Below are positions 23,614 through 32,911 of a DNA stretch of 42,647 nt, piece after piece. The notes under the pieces were generated by a model, which saw only the letters and a list, made by a program, of their open reading frames with translations, did no database searches and was not told the DNA's origin. Position 1 is the first letter of the stretch, and every line of letters begins with the position of its first letter. The stretch covers positions 1 to 42,647 of the forward strand of contig NZ_WTVQ01000042.1 of assembly GCF_012910955.1 (NCBI RefSeq), in the 5' to 3' direction. Source of the stretch: Aromatoleum diolicum. Lineage in GTDB: Bacteria > Pseudomonadota > Gammaproteobacteria > Burkholderiales > Rhodocyclaceae. A program made the translations under genes and the position numbers.

Positions 23614-26475
23614 ATGTTCGGATTGATTCGCAGGCTCACATTCGCCCCACTTGAGGAGCAGTTAGCCAGCAAGCGGGACCTCCCGGCGGGCTCGTCCGGT
23701 ACCGACCCCGGGCTGCGCCGACGGCCCTTCCGCGTTCACGACCGGCGGCGGCAGGCCGCGCGCCCGCCGAGTTTCACCGACCAGTTGCCGTGGATGGACT
23801 TCGAGCCGGCAACGCAAACCTTTGTCCTCGAGGACGGAGTCTCACGCGCGCTCCTATTCGAGCTCGACCCGCTGCCGAGCGAGGCCCGCACCGACCATTA
23901 CCTGCAGGCGCGCTGTGCGGAAATCCAGTCCGCGCTGCAGGCTCTGCCCGAGTACGACGAGGTGCCGTGGGTGGTGCAGTTCTTCTGCAACGACGACACC
24001 GATCTCTCATGGGAAATCGAGCGCATGCGCGACTACATTCTCACAGTGCATGCGAAAGCACCCGACCGCGGTCGGCAGATCCTCGAGAGCGATTTCACGC
24101 GGCACTTCCTCGCCGAGATGGCTGAACACCTGGCGACGGTTTCCAGACCAGAGGGACTATTTACAGATGAAGGGGTATCGGGAAATCGCTGGAGGGGCCA
24201 ACTGCGCCGCGTCCGTTGCGCAATCTATCGGCGCTTTCCGCCCGGATTCGACTCCTCCCGGGAGATGCTGGATCCCGTCGAGACGCTGCAGCAAACCGCC
24301 CGCGGGCTGATCTCCGGGCTGGCACAGGCAGGGGTCAAAGGGCGGCCAATGAACGCGTGTGACTTCTACGCCTGGCTCCTGCCATTCTTCAATCCAAAAC
24401 CCGACTTCGCCGATACGGTCGGAGATCTGCTGCGCTTGTGCGCCTATCCGGGCGATGACAAAGCGGCCGACGGCATCGACTTGGGCGAATTGCTGTTGCT
24501 GTCGCCCCCGCGCTCCGATTCAAAGGCCGGTCTGTGGTTCTTCAATGACCGTCCAGTGCGCGCGTTGGCGCTGCAGTCATTGCGCCAGACGCCCGAGATC
24601 GGCCACTTCACGGCCGAGCGCCATCATGCCGACAAGCAGTTTGCCCGCTTCGACCGCCTTCCTGATGGAACGATGCTCTCGGCGACGGTGGTGATCACCC
24701 CGCAGGACACGATGCGTCGCCGCGTCGAGGCGATCAAGAGCGCCTCCCGCGCCAACACCATTGACGCGATCCACACCTTCGAGGAAGCGACCCAAGTCCT
24801 CGACAACCTGCGCACCGACAAGCTTTACCCGTTCTATCTGACACTTTTCGTGCGGGGCGAGGACACGAATCAATTGGGACGCTCAGTCGCCGAGATCACT
24901 GCCGCCATGCACGCGTCCGGACTCAAGTTCATTCAACCGATCGACGAACTTCAGGGCTGCGACGTCTTTCTGCGCGGGCTGCCGATGTGCTTTGACCCCC
25001 ACTTCGACGCGACGCACCTGCGACGTACCCGGCTCACCTTCGCCTCCCAGATTGCTGCGCTTCTACCGCTTTATGGCCGGGCACGCGGATCCGGGAATCC
25101 AGGATTCTGGCTGTGGAACCGCGGTGGCGAACCGCTTCTTCTCGACCCCCTCAATCCGGCCGACCGAAACAAGAACGCTCATCTCCTGATGCTGGGCCCC
25201 ACCGGCGCGGGGAAGTCGGCGAAGCTCAACTATCTCGCCATGCTCATGATGGCCATCTATCGGCCCCGATTGGTCATCGTCGAGGTCGGGAAGTCCTTCG
25301 GTTTGCTGGGCGAACATATGCGTGCCCGCGGGCTGAGCGTGCACCAGGTGGATCTAACGCCTGATTCCGACGTCAGCTTGCCGCCGTTTGCGATGGCCGC
25401 TCGCCTTGTCAGTCACGGGGAGCAGGCTATGGCCCAAGCGATGCAGTCGCCGGATCTCGATCCCGAATTCGGCGCGCACCCCGAAGCAATCGAAAACGTG
25501 CGGGACGACGAGGACGAAGACGGGGCCGACCCGAACAAGCGCGACATCCTCGGCGAGATGATCATCGCCGCGACCCTCATGATCAGCGGCGGCGAAGAAG
25601 TCGAAATACGCAAGATGAGTCGGGCGGACCGCTATCTGATTGCCCGCGCGATCCTTGCCGCGGCCCAACGAGCACGCGACCAGCAGCAACGCCATGCTCG
25701 GGCCGAGGACGTCGCCCGCGCCCTCATGGACATGCGCAATGACGACAGTCTGGGGGGCGCCCGCCGTGATCGTGCTGAGGAAATGGGGCAGGCGATGATG
25801 GTCTTCTGCGACGGATTGCGCGGGAAGCTCTTCAATCGCTACGGCACGACCTGGCCCGATGCCGACGTCACGATCGTCGAGATGGGAACCCTGGCGCAGG
25901 AGGGGTACGAGGATGCGTTGGCCGTCGCCTACACCTCGCTTGTCAATCACGTGCAGGCATTGGCCGAGGCGACCCAAAACGATCACCGCCCGATCATCTT
26001 CCTCACCGACGAAGGACACATCGTCACCACCAACCCGCTGCTCAACCTCTACGTCGTCAAGATCACCAAAATGTGGCGCAAGCTCGGCGCCTGGTTCTGG
26101 CTCGCGACCCAGAACATGAAGGATTTCCCCGATACCGCCTCGCGCATGCTCAACATGTGCGAGCACTGGATCCTGCTGACGATGGATCGCGACGAGATCG
26201 AGCAGGTCGCGCGCTTCCGGACGCTGACGCCGGAACAGCGCGCGCTGATGGAATCGGCGCGCAAGGAACCGCCGAAGTACACCGAGGGCGTATTCCTCGG
26301 CACGAAGCTGCAGGCGCTCTTCCGCAATGTCCCACCGCCGCTGGCGATCGCCCTCGCGATGACCGAGAAGCACGAGAAAGCGTGGCGCCAGGACCTGATG
26401 TCGCAGACCGGCGGCGCGGAGCTCGACGCGGCCTATGCGATTGCCCGGGAACTCGCCCGGCGGAGGGCCGCCTGA
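23614..26475 (+). CDS. traC: VirB4/TraC-like conjugative ATPase (TIGR03744)
   Basis: A 953-residue secretion ATPase. The VirB4-type N-terminal region contains DQLPWMDFEPATQTFVLEDGVSRALLFELDPLP. The Walker A motif GPTGAGKS is at residues 528-535; Walker B IIFLTDEGH has its acidic pair at 799-800; WFWLATQNMKDFP follows. An acidic insert (DDEDEDGADPNKRDILGEM) lies about residue 630. This matches the PFL_4706 family. It powers assembly of the apparatus. The ATG at 23614 was chosen because the family begins FGLIRRL-like; the frame is open to 23497 but overlaps the lipoprotein gene. The stop overlaps the next ATG (TGATG). Confidence 0.92.
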   Translation: MFGLIRRLTFAPLEEQLASKRDLPAGSSGTDPGLRRRPFRVHDRRRQAARPPSFTDQLPWMDFEPATQTFVLEDGVSRALLFELDPLPSEARTDHYLQARCAEIQSALQALPEYDEVPWVVQFFCNDDTDLSWEIERMRDYILTVHAKAPDRGRQILESDFTRHFLAEMAEHLATVSRPEGLFTDEGVSGNRWRGQLRRVRCAIYRRFPPGFDSSREMLDPVETLQQTARGLISGLAQAGVKGRPMNACDFYAWLLPFFNPKPDFADTVGDLLRLCAYPGDDKAADGIDLGELLLLSPPRSDSKAGLWFFNDRPVRALALQSLRQTPEIGHFTAERHHADKQFARFDRLPDGTMLSATVVITPQDTMRRRVEAIKSASRANTIDAIHTFEEATQVLDNLRTDKLYPFYLTLFVRGEDTNQLGRSVAEITAAMHASGLKFIQPIDELQGCDVFLRGLPMCFDPHFDATHLRRTRLTFASQIAALLPLYGRARGSGNPGFWLWNRGGEPLLLDPLNPADRNKNAHLLMLGPTGAGKSAKLNYLAMLMMAIYRPRLVIVEVGKSFGLLGEHMRARGLSVHQVDLTPDSDVSLPPFAMAARLVSHGEQAMAQAMQSPDLDPEFGAHPEAIENVRDDEDEDGADPNKRDILGEMIIAATLMISGGEEVEIRKMSRADRYLIARAILAAAQRARDQQQRHARAEDVARALMDMRNDDSLGGARRDRAEEMGQAMMVFCDGLRGKLFNRYGTTWPDADVTIVEMGTLAQEGYEDALAVAYTSLVNHVQALAEATQNDHRPIIFLTDEGHIVTTNPLLNLYVVKITKMWRKLGAWFWLATQNMKDFPDTASRMLNMCEHWILLTMDRDEIEQVARFRTLTPEQRALMESARKEPPKYTEGVFLGTKLQALFRNVPPPLAIALAMTEKHEKAWRQDLMSQTGGAELDAAYAIARELARRRAA

Positions 26476-27005
26476 TGGATTCGCGGAGCCTCGATGCCGG
26501 CGCGCTAACGCTCGCGGCGCAACTCGACCGCCTCGTCGCACAGAGCCTGGGCGCACGGCGCCACCGGCTCGTCTTCGTCGAGAGGCTCCCTGACGCGGCC
26601 TTCGCGCTGTGGGCACGAGCCAAGGCGGCCCGCGAGCCCGACGAAGTCGCCTATCTCGACCTCCTGGCCGACGGACCGAGCTTCGTGACCGGGCGCATCG
26701 TCGGCCTCGACGTATCGGGCGACGACCTCGATGAGGCGCTCAACGTTGTTCTGACCGGGCGATCCGTGGTCCTCGTGAGCGGCCTCGACCGGTCCCGCGC
26801 GCGTCTCGGTGAGCGGCTTTTCCGCTGGCTCGACTGGAGCGCGACCCACCTGCCGCTGACCGTCGCCAATACCCGCGAGGCGAACGCATACCTCGCGCAC
26901 CTGCGTCACCACAACGTCGCCGTCGTTCAGATCCTCGACCGCCGCCTCTCCGCGGACGCCGCCGCCCTCGCCGGCCGCGCCATCCAATCGCGCCAGGACC
27001 CATGA
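26475..27005 (+). CDS. Hypothetical protein following traC
   Basis: A 176-residue soluble protein without signal peptide or membrane helix. Its sequence alternates strands and helices: RHRLVFVERLPDAAFALWARAK, VAYLDLLADGPSFVTGRIVGLDVSGDDLDEALNVVLTGRSVVLVSGLDRSRARLGERLFRWLDW. That pattern resembles a Rossmann-like or P-loop-derived fold without a Walker motif. I do not recognise the family. It overlaps traC by one base and the next gene by 4, so it belongs firmly to the operon. A cytoplasmic partner of the ATPase is the simplest guess. Confidence 0.65.
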   Translation: MDSRSLDAGALTLAAQLDRLVAQSLGARRHRLVFVERLPDAAFALWARAKAAREPDEVAYLDLLADGPSFVTGRIVGLDVSGDDLDEALNVVLTGRSVVLVSGLDRSRARLGERLFRWLDWSATHLPLTVANTREANAYLAHLRHHNVAVVQILDRRLSADAAALAGRAIQSRQDP

Positions 27006-28324
27006 CCATGCGCAAAGCTTGTCTGACCCTGCTCTTCGTCGTCGCCTGCGTGGCGCCCGCGTCCCACGCCGGCGACATTCCCAGCTCGAGGTCGAACCTG
27101 TACTACCGCTTGGGCGGGGGCGATCCGGTCTCGCGCGCGCCGAACCCGGGCGGCGTGCCGTACAAGCTAGGGCTGTCCGGCGTCGCCAAGCTCAATTACT
27201 CCTGCGGCGCCTACGATTTCGAACTGTCGTTCCAGAAACTCATGAACCAGTTCGCGCAGCTCGGCACCCAGATGACCCAGGCCGTTCAGGCCGGCATCGC
27301 CGCGCTGCCGATGTACCTCTTCCAGCGCGCCTCCCCCGGCTTGTATGAGCTGTTCCAGACCTACGCGAAGAAGGCCGAGGTCGCGATCCAGCTCGCGACC
27401 AAGAGCTGCGAAGAGATGGAGGCGCAGATCAAGCAGGGCGAGGATCCCTACGAGGATTTCATTCGCATGGCGCGCGGCGAAGCGTGGAAGCAGGAGGCGA
27501 CTAGGAACCAAGATGTGGTACTTGCGAAGGAGAACGTCGCGGTCAAGAACGGGAACGATGGCGTCACATGGCTTGGAGGCGTAAAGGCCGGTGGCCTGGC
27601 ACAAAAACCGATCAGGATCGTCTTCGACACCATCTATGGCGGCTTCAACGTCACCATGGGCCAACCACCAACCGCCGCAGGCGCAGCGTATGCATCGGCG
27701 AAGCTGACCGAGACCTTCCCGACCGCCGACAAGGCCGCCACCTATGCGACCGACGTACTTGGCGATCTGGAGATTTATACCTGCAAGGACAACAGTTGCC
27801 TGCCTCCCCAGTCGAAGATGGGCCTTGGCCTCGTACAGCAGTTCGAACTCGAGATCCCGACGACGAAGACCCAGGTCGAGACCCTGTTCGAAACTACCGT
27901 GCCGAAAGGCAGCGACCTCAAGGCGGCGTCGGCCCCCGGGGTGCTGGTCACGCGCGAACTTGTGGACGCGATCCGCGAACTGCCGCCGGTCGAGCGGCGC
28001 ATCGCGCAGGACCGGCTCGTACAGGACGTCGCGCTGGCACGCACGGTCGACAAGGCCCTGATCGTCCGCAATCTCCTGCTCACGGGGCGGATGATCCCCG
28101 AGGTCTACAAGACCGCCAACACGCAGATCGAGTCCAAACTCGCCGAGCTGAACCGGCATATCGACGACGTGTTGTACGAGTCGAACGTTCGTAAACGCGT
28201 CATCTCCGAAACCGCCGCCACCCTCATCGACAGCTACCAGGCCACGCGCGCCGCATCCGCCGCGAACTCGGTTCAACCGCCCGTCGATCGCAAGCCCGTC
28301 ATCGACGGCAGGGTGAAGAAATGA
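27002..28324 (+). CDS. ICE protein, PFL_4711 family (TIGR03755)
   Basis: A 440-residue exported protein with a signal peptide ending near SHA (about residue 23). The family core is LYYRLGGGDPVSRAPNPGGVPYKLGLSGVAKLNYSCGAYDFELSFQKLMNQF, then PMYLFQRASPGLYELFQTYAKKAEVAIQLATKSCEEME. Two conserved cysteines near residue 66 and 135 may form a disulfide, which fits the nearby DsbC-like gene. It corresponds to TIGR03755, related in layout to TraH of F-type systems. The C-terminal half is helical. It ends in an ATGA overlap. Confidence 0.87.
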   Translation: MTMRKACLTLLFVVACVAPASHAGDIPSSRSNLYYRLGGGDPVSRAPNPGGVPYKLGLSGVAKLNYSCGAYDFELSFQKLMNQFAQLGTQMTQAVQAGIAALPMYLFQRASPGLYELFQTYAKKAEVAIQLATKSCEEMEAQIKQGEDPYEDFIRMARGEAWKQEATRNQDVVLAKENVAVKNGNDGVTWLGGVKAGGLAQKPIRIVFDTIYGGFNVTMGQPPTAAGAAYASAKLTETFPTADKAATYATDVLGDLEIYTCKDNSCLPPQSKMGLGLVQQFELEIPTTKTQVETLFETTVPKGSDLKAASAPGVLVTRELVDAIRELPPVERRIAQDRLVQDVALARTVDKALIVRNLLLTGRMIPEVYKTANTQIESKLAELNRHIDDVLYESNVRKRVISETAATLIDSYQATRAASAANSVQPPVDRKPVIDGRVKK

Positions 28325-28671
28325 CCGTCCGTGAACTGCGTCCGCCGCAGCGCGCGCGCCGTCTCGCGCGCCCGGTCGCGGTCGGCGTTGCCTTGGTCGC
28401 CTTCGTGGTCCTGGCGCTCTTCGCTTTCGGCACATACGACGAGTGGGCCACGGTGCATCGCGGTGTCCGGCACCTGAAGCCATATCTCGTCGCGCTCCAG
28501 TGCCTCGCCATCGCCGCCCTGTGGTTCGCATGGCCGTGGCTCGTCAGGCGGTTGACGCGTTGGCCGGACGACGCCCGCGCGGCCCTGCTCGCTGCACGCC
28601 ATCGGATCTGCGCAGGGCTCATCGTCATCGAACTCGTCGTCGTCCTGGGCGTCCCGTTCAGCCTCTTCTAG
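28321..28671 (+). CDS. Small inner-membrane protein before traG
   Basis: A 116-residue protein with three hydrophobic segments (about 18-38, 56-74 and 96-114) and a basic N-terminus RELRPPQRARRLARP. A protein of this size and topology lies between the PFL_4711 gene and traG in related elements. No name or function is known to me. It is translationally coupled to the preceding gene. Confidence 0.65.
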   Translation: MTVRELRPPQRARRLARPVAVGVALVAFVVLALFAFGTYDEWATVHRGVRHLKPYLVALQCLAIAALWFAWPWLVRRLTRWPDDARAALLAARHRICAGLIVIELVVVLGVPFSLF

Positions 28672-28684
28672 AAGGTGCACGGCC

Positions 28685-30286
28685 ATGAGCGTGGATAGCT
28701 ACCTCGAACTCTTCACCACGATGTACGGATGGGCGTTCGCCGGCGTGATCCGCGACGTGCTCGTGGACACCGGCCTCATCTTCCTGCCCTTCCTCTTCAT
28801 CCTGATCGGCACCTGGTTGCATGCACATCAGATGAACGGCGCCGAGGGCGCGGACGCGGCCTGGATGGTGCGCACGATGGAGGTCGAGTTCTGGACCGCC
28901 GTATTCGTGCTGGCGTTCTGCTTTACCCCGGTCGGCACCAGCCTGCAGAACGTGAACCTCCACCACACGCCGCCGGCGACGACCCTCAACGCCGCGCCGG
29001 TGACGGCCACCGGCGCGAGTTCCGACAGCACGTTCGACGATGCCTTCAACGGCGTGCCGCAGCAGCTCGCCCTGCCGCCATGGTGGTTCACCGTCATGAG
29101 TCTGTCGGCGGGATTCAACGATGCGGTGAAGGGTGGCATCTCGGGCGGCCTGAGTGGTTTCCGGCAAGTCGAGGAGCTCGCGCGAACCGCCGCCGTCGAA
29201 GACCCGACGATGCGCGCCGAAGTGCAGCGCTTCTACAACGAATGCTACCTGCCGGCGCGCTCCCGGTATCTCACGGATGAGGCGTCGCCGGAAGCGGCCG
29301 CCGCACTCGCCAGCTACGGGGAGGCCGACCCGGACTGGATCGGCAGCCATGCGTTCCAGGCCGACCCGAACCTCTACGCCGCACTGTACGCGCGAGCGGG
29401 GGTGCCGGGGTTCGCGCTCGACGTTGGCGACGCGGATGCCGACATGGACGCAAACACGGTGATGCCCCAGCACGGGCGGCCGACCTGCCTCGAATGGTGG
29501 ACCGACGCATCCAGCGGTTTGCGTACGCGCCTCGCCAACAACATCGGCATCGTCGGCACTCCGCCCGAGACCCTGCCGCAGCGAATCGCGGTGCTCTTCA
29601 GCGCCGTCGCGGCCGACAAGCGCGAGGACGGCCTTGCGCGTCTCGCGATGGGACGCTCGAATCCCAGCCTGGCGCCGGAGACACTGCTCCCCGAAGACAA
29701 TCGCGCCTGGTTCCAGGCCCTCAGCGGCGCCGCCGCCGATGTCGCGGGGATGGCCGGGATGGTGAACAAGGCAATCGACACCCAGGCCGCACGGTTTCCG
29801 ATCATCCAGTTCGCGCTCTTCGCCCAGCCCCTGATTCTCATGGGGATCTATATGTTCCTGCCGCTGATCCTCGTCTTCGGGCGCTACAGCCTCAACGTGA
29901 TGTTCCTCGGCGCGCTGGCGATCTTCACGGTCAAGTCGTGGGCCTTGATGTGGTACATCGCGCTGTGGCTCGACGAGCACTTGTGGGTGGCGATGTATCC
30001 CGGCGCGGAATCGATGCTTTTCAACATCCTGCACCTGGAGTTCGACACCGCCCTCAAGCGGTCGACGCTCAACACCCTGCTCATCGGGCTGTATCTCGGC
30101 CTGCCCCTGATATGGAGCGGGATGATGGGGTGGGCGAGTTTACACGTGATGCATGGCATCGATGCCATGAAGCAAAGCGCGATCGGCGCCGGGATGACTG
30201 CAGGCCAAACCGGCACCCGGATGGTCGGCGGCACCGTCGGTCGATTCGGGCGCACTTTAGGCGCCGCGAAAAGCGCAAGGCGCTGA
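28685..30286 (+). CDS. traG: TraG N-terminal-type mating-pair protein
   Basis: A 533-residue membrane protein of the TraG-N family. It begins MSVDSYLELFTTMYGWAFAGVIRDVLVDTGLIFLPFLFILIGTW and has two N-terminal helices. A large periplasmic part (about 75-375) follows, then a second cluster of helices (about 378-490, FALFAQPLILMGIYMFLPLILVFGRYSL). The cytoplasmic tail is Gly/Thr-rich. In F and SXT systems TraG serves mating-pair formation and stabilisation. GGTGCACGGCC precedes the ATG. It is convergent with the small gene at 30326-30610. Confidence 0.88.
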   Translation: MSVDSYLELFTTMYGWAFAGVIRDVLVDTGLIFLPFLFILIGTWLHAHQMNGAEGADAAWMVRTMEVEFWTAVFVLAFCFTPVGTSLQNVNLHHTPPATTLNAAPVTATGASSDSTFDDAFNGVPQQLALPPWWFTVMSLSAGFNDAVKGGISGGLSGFRQVEELARTAAVEDPTMRAEVQRFYNECYLPARSRYLTDEASPEAAAALASYGEADPDWIGSHAFQADPNLYAALYARAGVPGFALDVGDADADMDANTVMPQHGRPTCLEWWTDASSGLRTRLANNIGIVGTPPETLPQRIAVLFSAVAADKREDGLARLAMGRSNPSLAPETLLPEDNRAWFQALSGAAADVAGMAGMVNKAIDTQAARFPIIQFALFAQPLILMGIYMFLPLILVFGRYSLNVMFLGALAIFTVKSWALMWYIALWLDEHLWVAMYPGAESMLFNILHLEFDTALKRSTLNTLLIGLYLGLPLIWSGMMGWASLHVMHGIDAMKQSAIGAGMTAGQTGTRMVGGTVGRFGRTLGAAKSARR

Positions 30287-30325
30287 GGGGGCAGGACGAT
30301 GACGTCTTCCGCCGTGATGTCCTTC

Positions 30326-30610
30326 TCAGTAGTGGACGATCGGAGCCCCCGAATAGGCGCCCACTGGCTCGCCATTCCTGCCGGCGGTGACCGGTTCGCG
30401 ACCATACATCGTGTAAGCGGCGCGCGCCCTCTCCTCACCGTCAAAGAGCCCTCGGTGAGAACTCGCTGCATCTTCGTCAAATATCAAATCTTGGGAATCC
30501 CGACGTCCGGATCCGCCAGACATCACAGTCCCGATGATCTCCAGCACAGCGCCCAGCAAGGCGAGCACCCACCCGGAATCCGTGCCGCTCGCGCGCGCAT
30601 CTCTGTCCAT
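30326..30610 (-). CDS. Small ICE protein opposite traG
   Basis: A 94-residue protein read against the operon, with an excellent ribosome site (AAGGAGGG 4 bases before the ATG). One hydrophobic helix lies near the N-terminus (WVLALLGAVLEIIGTVMSG), followed by a charged, Gly/Arg-rich end with RRDSQDLIFDEDAASSHRGLF. Related ICEs carry small minus-strand genes (such as DUF3742) just after traG; this one sits in that place but I cannot assign it to that family. Only 27 bases separate it from the divergent DsbC-like gene. Confidence 0.65.
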   Translation of the reverse strand: MDRDARASGTDSGWVLALLGAVLEIIGTVMSGGSGRRDSQDLIFDEDAASSHRGLFDGEERARAAYTMYGREPVTAGRNGEPVGAYSGAPIVHY

Positions 30611-30637
30611 AGTCCCTCCTTTACGAGGAATGATCCT

Positions 30638-31462
30638 ATGCCAACAGCCCATCGTGAAACATACGCCGCGGTGCGTGGAACGTCGACCCCACGGATGTTC
30701 CATGTTGTAAGCGTCGCCCTCCTCTCTCTCGGCCTGTCGGCATCGGCCGGTTTCGCCGCCGGGCCCGAGGGCGCGGCGCAGGACATCAAGGCGGCGATCG
30801 CCCGCCACACAAACGGCGAGGTGACGCCAGATTCCGTGGCTGCGACGCCCGTTCCGGGCATCTTTGAAGTGACGAATGGCATGGACGTCTTCTACGCCGA
30901 TGCAACGGGTCGCTATGCCTTCATCGATGGCCGCCTGATCGACACGCTCGAGAAGCGGGATTTGACGCAAGCGAAGCTCGCCGCGCTCGCTGCGATTTCG
31001 TTCGACGATTTGCCGCTCGATCTGGCGCTCAAGACCGTACGCGGCGACGGCTCGCGCAAGCTCGCCGTGTTCGAGGACCCGGCCTGCCCGGTGTGCCGCT
31101 CGATGCAGCCTGCACTCGCTCGCCTCGACAACGTGACGATCTATGCCTTCACCTATCCAGTGATCTCGCCCGATTCGATCCCTGCCGCGGTCGCGACCTG
31201 GTGCAGCGCACAGGATGTGCGCGAGTCGCGCTGGCAAGCCTACATGGACGGCGCGCCCGTGCCGAAACAAATCGAGCCGCACTGCGAAGAGGCGATGCAG
31301 GTCGTCAGGCGCATCGTCGATTTCGGCCGCGCGCGCGGGATCCGCAACACGCCGACAATGGTGCTCGGAGATGGGCGCCGCGTGCTTGGCGCGATGCCCG
31401 CCAAGGAACTCGAAGAGGCCCTGGCGCGCGCCGGCGCGCGCACGGCTACCGGCAAGCCATGA
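30638..31462 (+). CDS. DsbC/DsbG-like thiol:disulfide protein
   Basis: A 274-residue periplasmic thioredoxin-fold protein. A hydrophobic stretch at about 22-42 (VVSVALLSLGLSASAGFAAG) is the signal. A DsbC-type dimerisation region precedes the thioredoxin domain: VTPDSVAATPVPGIFEVTNGMDVFYADATGRYAFIDGRLIDT. The active site CPVC is at residues 150-153 in FEDPACPVCRSMQPAL, and the cis-Pro loop is RNTPTMVLGDGR. It probably isomerises disulfides of the cysteine-rich transfer proteins encoded around it. GAGGAA lies 8 bases upstream of the ATG. The stop overlaps the next ATG. Confidence 0.87.
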   Translation: MPTAHRETYAAVRGTSTPRMFHVVSVALLSLGLSASAGFAAGPEGAAQDIKAAIARHTNGEVTPDSVAATPVPGIFEVTNGMDVFYADATGRYAFIDGRLIDTLEKRDLTQAKLAALAAISFDDLPLDLALKTVRGDGSRKLAVFEDPACPVCRSMQPALARLDNVTIYAFTYPVISPDSIPAAVATWCSAQDVRESRWQAYMDGAPVPKQIEPHCEEAMQVVRRIVDFGRARGIRNTPTMVLGDGRRVLGAMPAKELEEALARAGARTATGKP

Positions 31463-31881
31463 AGCGCGCAGACATCACCGCCACTCGCGTATTCCTCCTC
31501 CTGGCCGTGCTCGCCGCGGGGCGCGGCCACGCCCACGAGCACGTCGAGGTCTTTCAGCTTTCCACTCAGCAGGTTCGCGGCACCGACGGCGCAACCGTTC
31601 ATTACATGGATAGCATCGAACGCGTGACGAAGGCGCTGTCGGTCGGGCTGCCGCCCTCGACTCAGCAAGCGGCTGCGCTTGCCAAAGAACGCTTCTCGGC
31701 ACTGTCCGGCGCAGACCGGCAAAGCATCGAAGCCGGTGCGCGAGCGCTGGATCTCGCCGCGCGTTATCGATTGACGAAGGTGCCGGCGATCGTCTTCGAT
31801 CAACGCGCAGTGGTCTATGGCGTGCCCGACGTGGATGCGGCACGAACGACGTATCGCGCCTGGCGGGCGCGCGGTCACTGA
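31459..31881 (+). CDS. ICE protein, PFL_4709 family (TIGR03757)
   Basis: A 140-residue exported protein with a signal peptide ending near GHA (about residue 24). It contains HVEVFQLSTQQVRGTDGATVHYMDSIERVTKALSVGLP and ends ALDLAARYRLTKVPAIVFDQRAVVYGVPDVDAARTTYRAWRA. The last part resembles a thioredoxin-like domain without its CxxC, as in TrbC-like proteins. It matches TIGR03757. It overlaps the DsbC-like gene by ATGA and is followed at once by the TraU-like gene. Confidence 0.85.
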   Translation: MKRADITATRVFLLLAVLAAGRGHAHEHVEVFQLSTQQVRGTDGATVHYMDSIERVTKALSVGLPPSTQQAAALAKERFSALSGADRQSIEAGARALDLAARYRLTKVPAIVFDQRAVVYGVPDVDAARTTYRAWRARGH

Positions 31882-32907
31882 ATGGCAAGGCGCGTCGAGA
31901 TGATTTCCCATCGCTACCCTCCACCCCGTACCATCCGAGCCTTCATGTGCATTGCGGCGCTTGCTCACGCGCCGCTCTCCGCCGCAATCGAATTTACGAC
32001 CACTGCGGCGCTATTTGCGCAGGCGATCGCCAGTTACCCCTCGTGCGCGTTCTTGCACATCTCCGGCATCTGTTTCTGGCTCTTCTGCACGCCGTTCGGA
32101 TGCGACATCAAGACTTCGACCCGGTTCAGCCACTTCGCCCCCGATCTCGTGGTGAGTACCTACCACGATGTCGCGACCCATCCTTGGCCCGAGATCGGCA
32201 TACCGCTTGCCGCGGCGACGAGGAGCACGATCGGTGCGCTGCTCGGGAAGCCCCTGTCGGATAGCGCCGGGACGCGATCGCGCGGAGACCGCACCGACAA
32301 GGCCCGGCGCTTTCGCGATGCCGACGCCATCGGCCACCCGGCGACGAGCATCGGCCCCTGCCCGACCGCAGTCAGCCCCTTCGGGCCCTACTTCATGTCC
32401 ACGCTGGACGCGCTGGTGTGGCGCTCCTATCTCCCGGCGGAGTTGCTATTCCCGGCATCCTGGATCCCCGGTATGCGCGAGGTTGGCATGTGGCCGGCCA
32501 ACACCTGGGGCAACGTATATCCACGGACTGGTGAGGTGGTGCAGCAGCACGAGGTGAAGGGCGCGGCGGTCCTGTCGCAGCGCATCGCCGATTTCATCAC
32601 TCGACCCGGACAGCCCCACGTTTACACACACGTGTCGTCCGCCACGCTGGCAGTCCGTGGCAGCCGGCTCGTGTGGGATCCGCCGCCTGCAATGGAGATG
32701 AACCCGATGGGTGGCTTGTGGCAGATGAATGTCGCAGTGCCCACCGGTTGCCACGTGTTTGGCCTGAACGACACCGCAAGCCCGGTCTCATACGGCGACG
32801 CGATGACGACGAACTCGGGGAGCTACGCCTATACGCTGTGGCGGCCCTATGCCTGCTGTCGAGTCAGGGGCGTCTTCATCGGCCACATCCAATTCGGACT
32901 CTGGTGA
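31882..32907 (+). CDS. TraU-like ICE protein, PFL_4710 family (TIGR03756)
   Basis: A 341-residue exported protein. Its hydrophobic segment (about 20-35) precedes a Cys-rich start FLHISGICFWLFCTPFGC, followed by the conserved YFMSTLDALVWRSYLPAELLFPASWIPGMREVG. Further on are NTWGNVYPRTGEVVQQHEVKGAAVLSQRIADFIT and YTLWRPYACCRVRG. This is the TIGR03756 family, counterpart of TraU in F-type systems. At least seven cysteines suggest several disulfides. It starts right after the previous stop. Confidence 0.87.
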   Translation: MARRVEMISHRYPPPRTIRAFMCIAALAHAPLSAAIEFTTTAALFAQAIASYPSCAFLHISGICFWLFCTPFGCDIKTSTRFSHFAPDLVVSTYHDVATHPWPEIGIPLAAATRSTIGALLGKPLSDSAGTRSRGDRTDKARRFRDADAIGHPATSIGPCPTAVSPFGPYFMSTLDALVWRSYLPAELLFPASWIPGMREVGMWPANTWGNVYPRTGEVVQQHEVKGAAVLSQRIADFITRPGQPHVYTHVSSATLAVRGSRLVWDPPPAMEMNPMGGLWQMNVAVPTGCHVFGLNDTASPVSYGDAMTTNSGSYAYTLWRPYACCRVRGVFIGHIQFGLW

Positions 32908-32911
32908 TGAC

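Noticed and set aside
25354-26616. 420-codon minus-strand frame inside traC
   Set aside because: Arg/Gly-rich antisense of a clear ATPase gene; typical shadow frame in GC-rich DNA.
27167-28531. 454-codon minus-strand frame opposite the PFL_4711 gene
   Set aside because: No ribosome site or domain; the plus-strand gene is well supported.
28658-30034. 458-codon minus-strand frame opposite traG
   Set aside because: Antisense of traG; composition is His/Arg/Glu-rich without domains.
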